A program made the position numbers and the translations under genes. A stretch of 64,000 bases of DNA. Source: Patiria pectinifera (taxonomy: Eukaryota > Echinodermata > Asteroidea > Valvatida > Asterinidae). The stretch spans positions 26,495,513 to 26,559,512 of the forward strand of contig CM057147.1 of assembly GCA_029964075.1 (NCBI GenBank). Reading direction: 5' to 3'. Within the stretch, counting starts at the first letter, position 1. Every line of letters begins with the position of its first letter. Shown here piece by piece: positions 36,690 through 47,900 of this stretch. The notes under the pieces are model-generated. The model did not search any database. It was given only the letters and a program-made list of their open reading frames with translations, and was not told where the DNA came from.

Positions 36690-37830
36690 CTGACAAGAAG
36701 ACGTGTGTGCTGGTTGATGGCCGTGCACTCATCCAAGCTCTTGGGAAGCCTCAAGGGTGTCAGACGTTTGGCAACTATGCTGATGTGTTTGTACAGAGTG
36801 TGGCACATCACTTTGGAGAGCACACAAGGAGAGTTGATGTGGTGTTTGATCGGTATATTGGGGAAAGCTCAATAAAGGCAGTGACCCGTTTAAAGCGACT
36901 GGGCAAGGAAAAGCCAATTCGGCAGCTCATTGATGGACGCCATGTGCAACTTCCACATGTTTGGAGGCAATTTATTGCATTAGATGAAAACAAGGCCAAT
37001 CTTGCTAAATTTCTGTCCAAGGCCCTCATGGAGAAAGGAGCTACCAGAGAGGTACGAGCTGGTAACAGGAGGCGGGTTCTCTGATATAACAGAAGCAAGG
37101 TGAACCAAAAGAGGGGACACTGAGCTTCGAGGAAACCATGAAGAGGCCGACACAAGAGTAATACTCCATGCATGTGAGGCTGTCAAAGAAGGATATCAGA
37201 GATTGCTGCTTGTCTGCAGAGACACAGAAGTCATGTTACTTCTGATTCATTTCCTTAATTCAACCCAAGCTGAAGTATGGATGATCGCTTGGACAGCCCA
37301 GAAGAGGGAATGCTACCCACTAAATGCCATATCTCAGAGACACAACCTGTGAGGGATAACGTGCTTAGCTTTCATGCAGTGGCAGGTTGTGATATACAAC
37401 CTCCTCGTTTACTGGCAATGGGAAAACGTCGTGCTGGAAAACCTTCCAACACTCCTGAGGCACTCCGGAGTTGTTAACTGTTATCCATGCCGGGTTGCAA
37501 CTTTTTGGGAAGGCCAAGAAGACCTTTTAGGCACTTCAGCCAACAAGAGATGCCCTGGAACTCCACACTGTGCGTGCAAACTACCAGGCAAAGATCTGGT
37601 TCCAGGCACACCAGGAACACATCGATATATCTTCTCCTATTGATACTTTAAGCTTGGAAGATGGAGTCAGGCTGCCTTAAAGCGGTTTGGACACGGTTAC
37701 CTCCTATCCCAAATGCCTGTCTAGAGCTTGTACTTGTGGTTGCGAATCCAAGTGCAGAGCAGCCCGATGCACAAGCTTCCGAAGGATGTGGGTGTCATGC
37801 CACTAGCTGCTGCAACCCAGCTAGCCAAGG
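36690..37830 (+). pseudogene. Transposon protein, C-terminal PIN-like and GCD(T) fragments
   Basis: 36707-37084 begins MLVDGRALIQALGKP, then VDVVFDRYIGESSIKAVTRLK. The spaced acidic residues (LVDGRAL, VVFDRY) suggest a PIN/FEN-like nuclease fold; this is inference. Shortly after, in another frame, a segment reads EEADTRVILHACEA then DTEVMLLL. Then comes FHAVAGCD followed, after a one-base shift, by SSFTGNGK-type sequence. EADTR and GCDTxSxFxGxGK motifs usually close this uncharacterised family. The frames are broken in several places. Confidence 0.55.
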
Positions 37831-38820
37831 CTAATGAACCAGTACAATAATACAGCTGTACGTAAACACATCACATAAGATATATCCCCTATTTTTCGAG
37901 TCTTACATAATATATTATAATATATTAATATCTTTACAGTGAACCATCACAGTAATGACCGAAGTGCCAAGTATAATTTGAAGGAAAAAATCACACAAGT
38001 ACATATATACATAGATGTATGTATATTTCTATATGTTAGGTGAAAATAGTACCTTTTTTTCTGGTAATGTTATATATGGAGGTGAAAAATTTAATTCAAC
38101 CTGTTAACTACAACTGCCTGGTGTGCCTAACTGTAGGATAAAAATATTTTCTGAACAATACTTACGCTAGTAAGTTCCAAAATCTTTCAAAATACAAACA
38201 AAATACAAATTTTACTATATTTGACCTTTGACCCTCTAAATGACCTTTGGGGTCAAAATCCAGGGTGGCATCCACCTACATTTTCTTCCCCATGCTATGA
38301 CTGATTGATCTAACATGGTTGCCTGCTATTACCCAAAAATGCCGTCCAAAGTGAAATATGTCGTTTTGGCTGGTCCACTATAGTAAGGGAACTAAACTCA
38401 ATGTGAAATTATTCTTTCTGGGAAGCTGTCATTTCGAAGAAATCAACGAAAGAAGGCATTTCCAACGGTGATTCTTAAGAAGCACCGTAGGAAAATTTAA
38501 ATTAGTAGTTCGTTTTGTTATTCGGCGCAGCGCGCGCAAGCATTGGAACGATGCACACGCGCGCGCGTGGTTGTTATAATTCGTCGGATCAGTGCGCGAC
38601 GCTGCGTATAGCTGCAATTCAAAACAATTCAAAACATGATTCAGTAACTTTTGATGTGAAATTGAGATCCTAGAATGCTGCTTTTCTCGGAATGTACAGC
38701 TGAAGCTTAGCTGAAACTTCATCAGGTTAGTTGCTCAGTATCCTTCATTAGATTTTGATCACTTTTGTTGCTTCAAACGAACAAAATGCACTAATTACAA
38801 ATGATGGACTATAGCTTTAA

Positions 38821-41800
38821 TCCTTGTACTGTGATAAAAATAGCCAGATTGTCTATTCAGTCCTTGTTGAATGTAGTTCAGGGTGTGAATAATCCTTTGT
38901 TCAGTAACATGACATGACTTCAGTTTGTACAAAGGCCTTTCTTCTTGGGGTTGGTATAAATGTCCCACTTCAGTCAGCAGGGACTAAAGTCTGAGTATCA
39001 CCAGATGTCCAAAGAGCCCTTTGTCCGGTCCAACATCTAATATCTAAGCATGCAGATTTATGCGACCCCGCGCATTCCGAAATCTGGACTAACTTTTTGA
39101 TTGGTGGATTCGATTTGCAGTTGGTTTTGTAATACAACTGCCCGGTGCACGTAGATCTACAAAACCTGGACGCGACCCTGATTGGCCAGCTCTATTATTG
39201 CTTATCGTGTAACATATTGTCACACAGCGTGTGACCGCATATTTTTTTTCAATTCACAGCGTAAAGAGAATAATAGATGTCGTGTCTAGGTTTTATCCAT
39301 GACGAGAACCGATAAGGGGCCTATAGAAAGCGCCCACTGAATGGTCAGAATTCTGAGGTCAAGACGCAGTCCTTTTTGCATAATTAGTCGTTGAATCAGC
39401 TCACATATCATATACCTATTGCATAGACAATCAGCAGGAAAGAGCAGCTGAATTTTTATGACTTATTTATTTTGTTCAGGCTTACCTGCTTACTTTGCTT
39501 GAAGAAAAATGAAGTCACTATACAAAGCAATGACAGCTAAACCGAGGCCACGTATCGTTGAAAGAACTTTGCCCACCACACAGGAACGAGGCACACCTAA
39601 TGACCTAATATAGAGGGTCATCCCCAGCACTAGCACTGAGCTGTCTGAGCATGAGGAGAGCAAAGTCCAAGGCGTGATTGATATCGGTTGGCTTACACAA
39701 TGTACATCATGTGATGTCATGCCACAAGCATTGTTTGAAGGGGAATGACCTTATCAGCCCATACTCACCTGCGTTCCAACTTACAAGCATTAGGTGTCCC
39801 ATACGAACTTGAAGGAGTGACCTTCATAATTTTATAGTGTCCTGGTACAGCCCAATTGGGCTACAAAATTAACCTGCTTTGAATGAAATTTAAAAGTAGG
39901 ATATATATCTAAAGGGTATACATTTAAAAGTAGGATAAAAACATCCACACAACTAATATGGAAACATGCATTGTCAGCCTGGTTATTACTTGGGTCAATA
40001 TTGGTCAAGACCCCCATTGGTTTGTACACAGTAGGCCAGGAGGTGAGGAAGAAAATTTTGACCGTTTGTGACCTCTTAAATAATACTATTAGGAGGGTTT
40101 TTAATTAGTTATTTTTGTGTTATTCCTGCATTATAAATGCGTGCGAGAACGACTTTTGTTTTGGGGTCCACATTCATCCGTAAAGTGTTCGCCTTTTGCG
40201 GACGTGTTGGAAACCACATTTTGTGCATATTGGTGATTGGTCACCACTGTTCGCAAGCACAGTGCTGTGTAACTTGTAAGTGTGTTATAGACACACACGT
40301 GTATCCTAGATTGACTGAAAACGACTGGAAAATTCTATTCGTACTCCGTCGTGTCCAATGCAAGCAACCCGTTTTCTTTTTTTCTTTTTTTCCCCCAAGA
40401 ACGGTAAGACATTAGGTTTTAAACCAGCTGTTTGAAATAGGATAAGTAAACAATCCAAAACATGATTAACGTTAGTCATGAACATGATGAAATTTTCGGG
40501 GATTTCAGGACTTATATTAGCCCGACTGCGTCTGGCCGTACAGTACTATCGCAAGCTCTGTAGTACCGCCAGACGCTTAATGCTTCCCCACAGACTGAAT
40601 TTTTTTTCACTCTGATGTAGCAATTTTGCTACATATTTTGATCGAGATTATCTTTTCATCCAGGACAAAAATTTCCGAAGTTAAGGTTCTTAGTCGTAGA
40701 GGAACTCATACCTTTTTGAAAAAACATTCAAAATGGCAGCAGCGTTGTAATGTATGCATTATGCGGGCGTGCTTGGGCAAGATAATGAATATGCATCATA
40801 GTTTATGACGTTTTTCGGACGCGCGGCGCGGCTGGCCATACAAACACGAGGTCATGAACTAAATAATGCATATTCATTACCTTGCCCAAGCGCGCCGGTA
40901 ACAGAATGCTGTGGACGCGTACGGTTGATTTCTTATGCATTTTTAAATATTAAAAGTGTCACAATTTAATTGCCTATAAATACACACCGGATGACGTCAT
41001 CATGACGTCATCATTACACAATGTTGTTTGAATTAGGGTCTTTGCTTGGACAAAGATTGGTGCAAATGAATTACTGGCAAAGAGTCAAAAATGACCTTTG
41101 AAAATCGAAAAAAAATTGTGATTTCTGTGTACATAGTCTATGGGAAAAATTAAATATTCAAAATTCTATAATAAATTAGTCGATGACGTCACCATGACGT
41201 CAATCTTCGGGGCACATCTTCAGATGCTGGTCTAACTAAGTGTGTGCCGAGTATAAAGTCAATCGGATTGAGTTTAGTGCCCAAAGTGCCTTCCACTGTA
41301 AAAACGTGTACAAATGCTATAGGGAATGGCTGAAAAAGAAGAAGGGGAAAAAAAAAAAAAAAAATTTACGAAAACAAAGGCTGTTTTGGCAAAAGTGCCG
41401 AAACAGCCAAAAGTGGCATCATCACTAGACATCAGGATTACAAGTACAACATTCTTTCCAAATCAAAATCCAGTTTTGCACTAAGACAAGAGTTATGTTT
41501 ATCATAAGGACATTAGCTTCTAATCACCGATATGCTGATAAAAAGAACAATGCTATCAATATCATCCCACTTACAGCAGCGGCTGTCACGTCAACGTACG
41601 GCCGGCTGGGTCCGCGGGTTAGTTATTTACGCTGCAACACAGCTACAGCGCGCGCTACGTACGTAGCGGATTTACAGTGCATTTGCTGGTCACACAAAAG
41701 AGCGCCACCAAGAGTAGAGTTCGTGGCATATTAATTAATAGTCTGGCGAATTAAAGTATACAATCCATAAAAAAGTGCATGTATTAACGTGACGAGTGGG

Positions 41801-41874
41801 ACTTGAATACGGGTACAAGATCTCACGTTCGATTGTTGTTTGGGAGAATTTTTATCGTTTTTAAGTTTGGTGAA
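38821..41874. other. PIGS upstream interval
   Basis: No gene is firmly supported. It contains a foldback pair (40765-40901), a short hairpin near 40515-40580, a minus-strand open frame (39490-39720) of unknown status, several GATGACGTCATC-type motifs near 40990 and 41180, and CpG-rich sequence with GCGCGCGCTACGTACGTAGC near 41650. The CpG-rich stretch could be the PIGS promoter region. Confidence 0.45.
40765..40901. repeat. Foldback pair
   Basis: GCTTGGGCAAGATAATGAAT and its near-complement (ATTCATTACCTTGCCCAAGC) flank about 70 bp of CG-rich sequence. This gives a potential 30-bp stem. Confidence 0.65.
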
Positions 41875-41914
41875 ATGGCTGAAAAAGAGTCTGATAAGAA
41901 GGCGGGAAATGATG
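41875..41914 (+). CDS. PIGS: PIGS exon 1 (start codon)
   Basis: ATGGCTGAAAAAGAG opens a 40-nt coding exon ending ATG|GTATGT. Joined to exon 2 it gives [21 protein letters not shown] prefer this start over the in-exon-2 Met because the donor is good, the phase fits (G + AC), and PIGS proteins have a short polar N-terminus before the first membrane helix. If this exon is 5' UTR only, translation would start at 43949. Confidence 0.8.
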
Positions 41915-44900
41915 GTATGTGACACACGCTAGAACTGGGATAAACCATAGAAAAACGATTTCAAATCGTTCAATTTAACGCCGTAAAAATTATGCACACG
42001 TTGGAGGATCGCGATCAGTGATCAGCATGTGCATGAGTCTGGCGAGCGCAATTTGAGTCCCCCACGCAAGTTTAAACTTGCGCGCGCAGGTTTAAACTTG
42101 CGCGAGGGACTCCCGAAGCACGCAAACTACACTGCGCCATTTTAATTTGCGTGCGCAAGTTTAAACTTGCGCAAAGGCAATCGCAACCTTTTTTTGCGGG
42201 CGGGTTTTTCATGGATGAAGATTTTTTTTTGGCAGTGTATATTTTGCCGGAGACGGCAAACCTTTAGTAAACGTTAGTTTGCCGGATATGCACTGAACAT
42301 GCGCAGTTACTGTTTTTTTGTACTTAAACATTTTCCGGTGACAAGTTTTAGTCTGGCTCCATGCCAAAATTATCGTTGTTACCTCGTATTCACAAGATGG
42401 GATTCAGACCATTTTATATTTTCGGACTTTATTTCCCTTTTAAAAAAAATCCTCCAGAGCCACAAATCTGAAAAAAAAAAAATGTAAAACTCTGCAAAAA
42501 ATGTTTGAGACATGTTAAAATAATAAAAGAAGAATATTCTTATTTATTTGGGGATGAGAAAAAAAACCTTACAAATGTGGTGCGGTCGGAATCGAACGCG
42601 AGTCATCCCGCTTACTAGAGCCTTTGCTTAACCATTACACCAATCGTGCTACACAACTTTTGGTGGGAATTTAATACATCTTATAATTCAGCCCTATTTT
42701 AAAGAGTACAGCGCCCTCTGTTGATATGGATTGCCGCCGGCAAACCTTTAGTAATCGTTAGTTTGCCGTCATTACCTCCGGCAAAATACCCACTATCTTT
42801 TTTTTCTTCAAAACACGAGTACATGTAGCTTGAGTAACTCCAGCTGACATGTTTCATATTCATTCATGCTTATCGCATTAGAGTTGGAGTTGCTCAAGCT
42901 AGATCCGAATATGAATTTTCATTTTTATGTGACACTGTGTGCCAGGTAATCAGAGCCACCATATATAACTTCAAAAGTTATATAGCAGAAATTTGCTCGT
43001 CATCAGTCATTTGAATTTTCATCAGCAATGTCAGATGGGAACGAGTACTATTTCCAGCCACGTGATTGTGTCCTGGTCCAGTCCCACTAAAGCCTTTGAA
43101 AAAGGCGATAAGTTGGGTCCAAGTTACTCGGACTACATGGTACTCTGCAATCATATTCTAGACATTTATCATTATTTTATAGACTAGGCCTAGGCTAGGC
43201 CCAATTAGAAATAACACTATTAAATGTTAGGCCCAAGTTCATGTCTGTTTAAAAACAAATGACAAAGATCAAGCCTTTGTCTCAGAAATAAGACGGCGGG
43301 CAAACTACTTCCAGAAGTGTAGGGCTCTACTGTACGTACAATATACATGTTCATGTAGAGTCAGATCTTTTTGTCAAAAGCTTGTCTTAAAGGGAATATA
43401 CAACATTTGCAAACACCGAAAAATAAAACTACCAAGTTTTTATGAAATACCTTACTAGGATGTTGGTAAATAACAGTCTAAAGCATCCTGTAAACTTATG
43501 GCACCTGGTGTGAAGTCATTTTCAAGAAAATGGTATTTTTGTAAAAATTTCCAGCGGTGGTCGGCCGACCACCGTTGGAAAAACCTAACTATTTTTCAAC
43601 TACTGCTCCAAGTTCACCATTAATTCAGTCAAAATTGTGTTTGCTATTGGTTACATGTTCATGAACGGGTGCAGGCCAGCCAGACTGGTACCCTTACCTT
43701 ACAATTTTCCGGCATCTCTAACTTGATCCATTTTATATTAAGTGGAGTCAGGGAACCAGACTACTTGAACAGTTTTGTTTTTCTTGGTTTTTCCAGCATT
43801 TACGAACACAAAACTTCAAACATGTCAGTGTAACAATATTTGATCTATTATACTACCCCCTCAAATAGTTCATTTCTGAAAATTACAGCAAAAGCCAATG
43901 ATGTATATTCCCTTTAACTTGACTTGTTCATTTTTTTTTTTAACAGACATGTCGTCGGATGAAGTGCGAAGTCCAATGTACGCTGCCTTGGCAGTAGCTT
44001 TCATTGCTGTGGTTATCGGCCTCCCGGTATGGTGGCTGTCAACAACTACGTACAGAGCGAGTCTTCCTTATCAAGAAATACAGGAGCTGGCAACAGCACA
44101 GGTGAACAAAATGTTCTAGAGGCTGTGTCTAAAAATGCAGTTTCAAGAATCGTCGTCACATTGGTCTTCAAACATCACAAGCGATAAAACCTCAGTTTAA
44201 AAGTTAAAAACATTCAACAAAGTCCTCTTGAAGGCCCATCTTTTTAAAAAAGTGGATTTTATAAATCATATTGTTTTCCTGAGCAGGCTTGTTAAGATAT
44301 TGTGTACTACAGTTGTTAATAGTTGTTAAAACAAGTGGATTTTATAAATCATATTGTTTGCCTGAGCAGGCTTATTAAGATATTGTGTACTACAGTTGTT
44401 AACAGTTGTTGAAACAAGTATTCTGTGTCATTTTGTTTGTTGTTCCAAACAGTCAGAATACACAATAAATTGCTTTTTTTACGAAACGGGTTTTAGGGTC
44501 ATTGCGTTTAAATAGTGATATTGTTTGGTTTGAACGGATTGAGCAATTTCAGTAATTTTCTCATCTAATAATAGCTTATGAAATTGGCTTTCCATTCATT
44601 ATTTTGTTTGGTGCTACATTTTTTTTTTAGATATGAAATATATTTTTGGGGTTTGGGTTCCGCTTTTTTGACTCCTCTGTCCAGGCTTACAATGCAGGAT
44701 TATGATGTTCCATGCCATGATATGAAGTCTTGCATGTATTTCAGTGCCAAAAAAAATACTTCTAAATTCTTTCTGTTGCAGACAAACTGCCTCATCCCAG
44801 TCGCAATCGTTTCCTGCCTCAGCGAGGAAGAAAGAACAAATCTTGACAACTTTCAAGCAGAGCTGAATGCCTTATTGCAGTCAGGTAAGCATGTGCTTCA

Positions 44901-47900
44901 AGCCCTTGGAAGGATGTTCAGTTCCTGACTGGGGGGGTTGGCTGAAGGGTCATATTCCCCAACCTGAAATAGACCGATTCCAACCCATGATGTTTAATCC
45001 TAACCCTGCTGAATCCAACAGGGTCCAACTATGTCATACACCCGATGGAGCCTGTTGGATTGAGCAGTTAACCCCTGGTGTACATTCCTGATGCAAAATG
45101 TTGGATTCAGCAGGCAACTGAACCGCATTATAACGCCAAGTTGGACTCTGTTGGATTCAGCAGACAACTGAAAATGAGGCACAGTGGATTGAACAGGAAA
45201 GTCCGGTTGGACTCTGTTGGATTTAGCAGGGTAGTCCTGAGGAAGTACTAGGGGGTTAGGGTCAATCACAGCTGTATTGAGGTATAACAACAAGTCAACG
45301 CGCGCAGTTTCATATGATGGGAACCCCTCCGGAACATTGGAACATACATTTCAAAAAAAAATTTAAAAAAATTTGAGTTGCAACCTAAAATGTGTTTGGT
45401 CACATGTTTGAATATTCTACTGAGTTTTGAGTCTCTTTTCATTGTCAAGAAGAGAAATACGGAAGTATTGAGTTATGTACGAAGGTTCAATGAATTTTTA
45501 GAATTGATGTGAATTGAGGAGGTTTTGGGGGAAAAAAAACATTGAAATACAAATGGAGTAAAAACTTTTACTTTTGAATTGAGTTTTTTTCCATTTGTTT
45601 TGTTTACAACCATTTTGTAACAGATGAAAGATCAATACTGAGCATTCAGTACACCATCGACTGGCAAACATGTTCCCTGCAAGAGCAAAAGATTCTTGAA
45701 ACAAGCACATCTTTGGCAGGTATGTCAGGATTAGCCCAGTTACACAATGCAACTACTCATCTTTATGTGAATGTTTTCGATCCTTCAAACTCCATCAGAA
45801 GGTTTTTGGTAGATTTTGTAGGATTAGAGAGAAAGAGCATAGCTTGTTCACATGCGGTATGATCCGTAAAATCATTTGAGTTATGAAAATGTTAGATTTT
45901 GAGAGAGTGTTCACGACATTTTTTTTTTAATAAAAAAGATGTATCAAGCTGTGAATTTTTATCAACTCAAAGTGTTTGATGCAGAGAAGATGAAAGATTG
46001 ATTAGTATTTCTTGTGGTACGAAAACCTACCAATAAAAATTTTAACCATGTGTCGGTTTTGCAGATCGCTTCACACAAAAAGATTAGGTTAACCCTTTTG
46101 TCACTGAAGCGCCCGAAACCGTCCTGCCTATTACTCCCTGTGGCGCCCAAAACTGCCCAAGCACTCTATGGTTTTATTGATTCTACAGTGAATAAACACA
46201 ATGTAATACAATGTAGTACAGGTGCGAATAGTCAATTTAAAGTTGCATGTCAATTTTTTTCGACAGAACTTGACCAAAGCCTCAGCGCGTCCAAAGACAT
46301 CCCGCACGGCCAGTTCACGATCTACCTCGTTTCTCAGGGATACAAGCTCCTCCAATCAGCTGACAGCTTCGTAGGGACGGGGCGGGTTGCTGTAGCAACA
46401 GTTAAAGGTGAGACTTGAAGGTGATTCCTTGACTGCATTTCCTCTACCGTCTTCATCCCAAAATCTCATTGCGTGGTTGTATACAGGGTGAGTAAAAAAA
46501 ACGAAACCCAAATGTTGGGACCATTGTTTTAGTTGGGACCCTGTATTGTATGAAATTTCAGATTCCAGTGTGGCGTCCCTGATCCGGACAAGATTGGTCA
46601 ACGAGGGCGCTATGACAAGAGCCTATCTGAATGCGGCAGGGGCACGACTTGATAAGGTGAGACCGTCAAAATCAGTCCACTGATGCAGAGAGTATGAGAT
46701 CTATCCACACTCCTGGCTAACCATTACTTGTTGATTTTTTTTTAGTTGATGTTACGTTTTGTTGATTGCTGTAATGTGTTGATACCAGACTGATGCAGAC
46801 AGTATGAGATCTTTGCCATCCACACAGGGAAAGGAATTATCCATTGGCTAGCTGTACTTTTTTACTATGTTAGTTGACTAGTTGATGTCAGGTCTGTTGA
46901 TTGCTGTAATGTGTTGATACCAGACTGATGCAGACAGTATGAGATCTTCGCCATCCACACAGGGAAAGGAAGTATCCATTGGCTAGCTGTACTTTTTTAC
47001 TATGTTAGTTGACTAGTTGATTTCAGGTTTGTTGATTGCTGTAATGTGTTGATATCAGGCTGATGGGATCTTTTCGATCTACATAGGGAAAGGAATGTAT
47101 CTGTTGGGTAGCCATTAGTTGATCAGCTAAATAGTTGATATTACAGTTTGTTTTTGCTGAAATATGTTGATACCAGGCTGAGATACCAGTGTGAGATCTC
47201 TGTTATCCACACAGGGAATAAATTATCCGTTGGCTACCCATTAATTGATCAGCCGATTAGTAGATTAGTTGATTGCATGTTTCTTTTTTTTTAATTGCTC
47301 AATTTTGTTGTCACCAGGCTGATGCAGACAATATGAGACCTCTACTATCCACACAGGGCAAGAAATTGTCCGCTGGCCAGCCATTAGTCGATCAGCTGAT
47401 TAGTTGATCTTGATTGCACGTTTTGTTGATTGTTCTGTTTTGTTGCCACCATGCTGATGCAGACAGTATGAGATCTTTGCTATCCACACAGGGCAAGGAA
47501 TTATCCATTGGCTAGCCATTAGTTGATTCAGCCAATTAGTTGATTAGTTGATTGCATGTTTTGTTGATTGTAGTTTTTTTTGTTGACACCAGGCTGATGC
47601 AGGCAGTATGAGATCTTTGCTATCCACACAGGGCAAGGAATTATCCATTGGCTAACCATTAGTTGATTTGGCCAATTTGCTGATTTAGTTGATTGCATGT
47701 TTTGTTGATTATTCTATTTTGTTGCCACCAGGCTGATGCAGACAGTATGAGATCTTTGCTATCCACACAGGGCAAGGAATTATCCATTGGCTAGCCATTA
47801 GTTGATTTGGCCAATTTGTTGATTAGTTGATTGCATGTTTTGTTGATTGCACCATTTTGTTGACACCAGGCTGATGCAGACAGTATGAGACCTCTACTAT

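Larger units (their letters stand above)
34812..38379 (+). mobile_element. DNA transposon of an uncharacterised family, decayed
   Basis: Inverted termini AGTGGACCAGCCAAA and TTTGGCTGGTCCACT lie inside a MITE whose empty sequence is known from 8776-9287. The flanking direct repeat is ATAGT (5 bp), or TAG if the terminus is read as TAGTGG. Inverted similarity continues for about 150 bp with gaps (GGCATTTTTGGGTAATAG, GGTGGATGCCACC). Plus-strand coding fragments lie between 35168 and 37830. No DDE transposase, RT or integrase is recognised. Confidence 0.75.
34727..38820 (+). mobile_element. TTAA-flanked MITE (family 1) split by a nested transposon
   Basis: The left 85 bp (34727-34811) and right 440 bp (38380-38820) together rebuild one family-1 MITE with TTAA at both ends. 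The interruption is the 3.57-kb element at 34812-38379. So that element arrived after the MITE. Confidence 0.8.

Noticed and set aside
43898-44119. PIGS starting at MMYIPFNL
   Set aside because: This start lies in the MITE end and reads through TTTTTAACAG, a good acceptor; exon 1 at 41875 gives a better fit.
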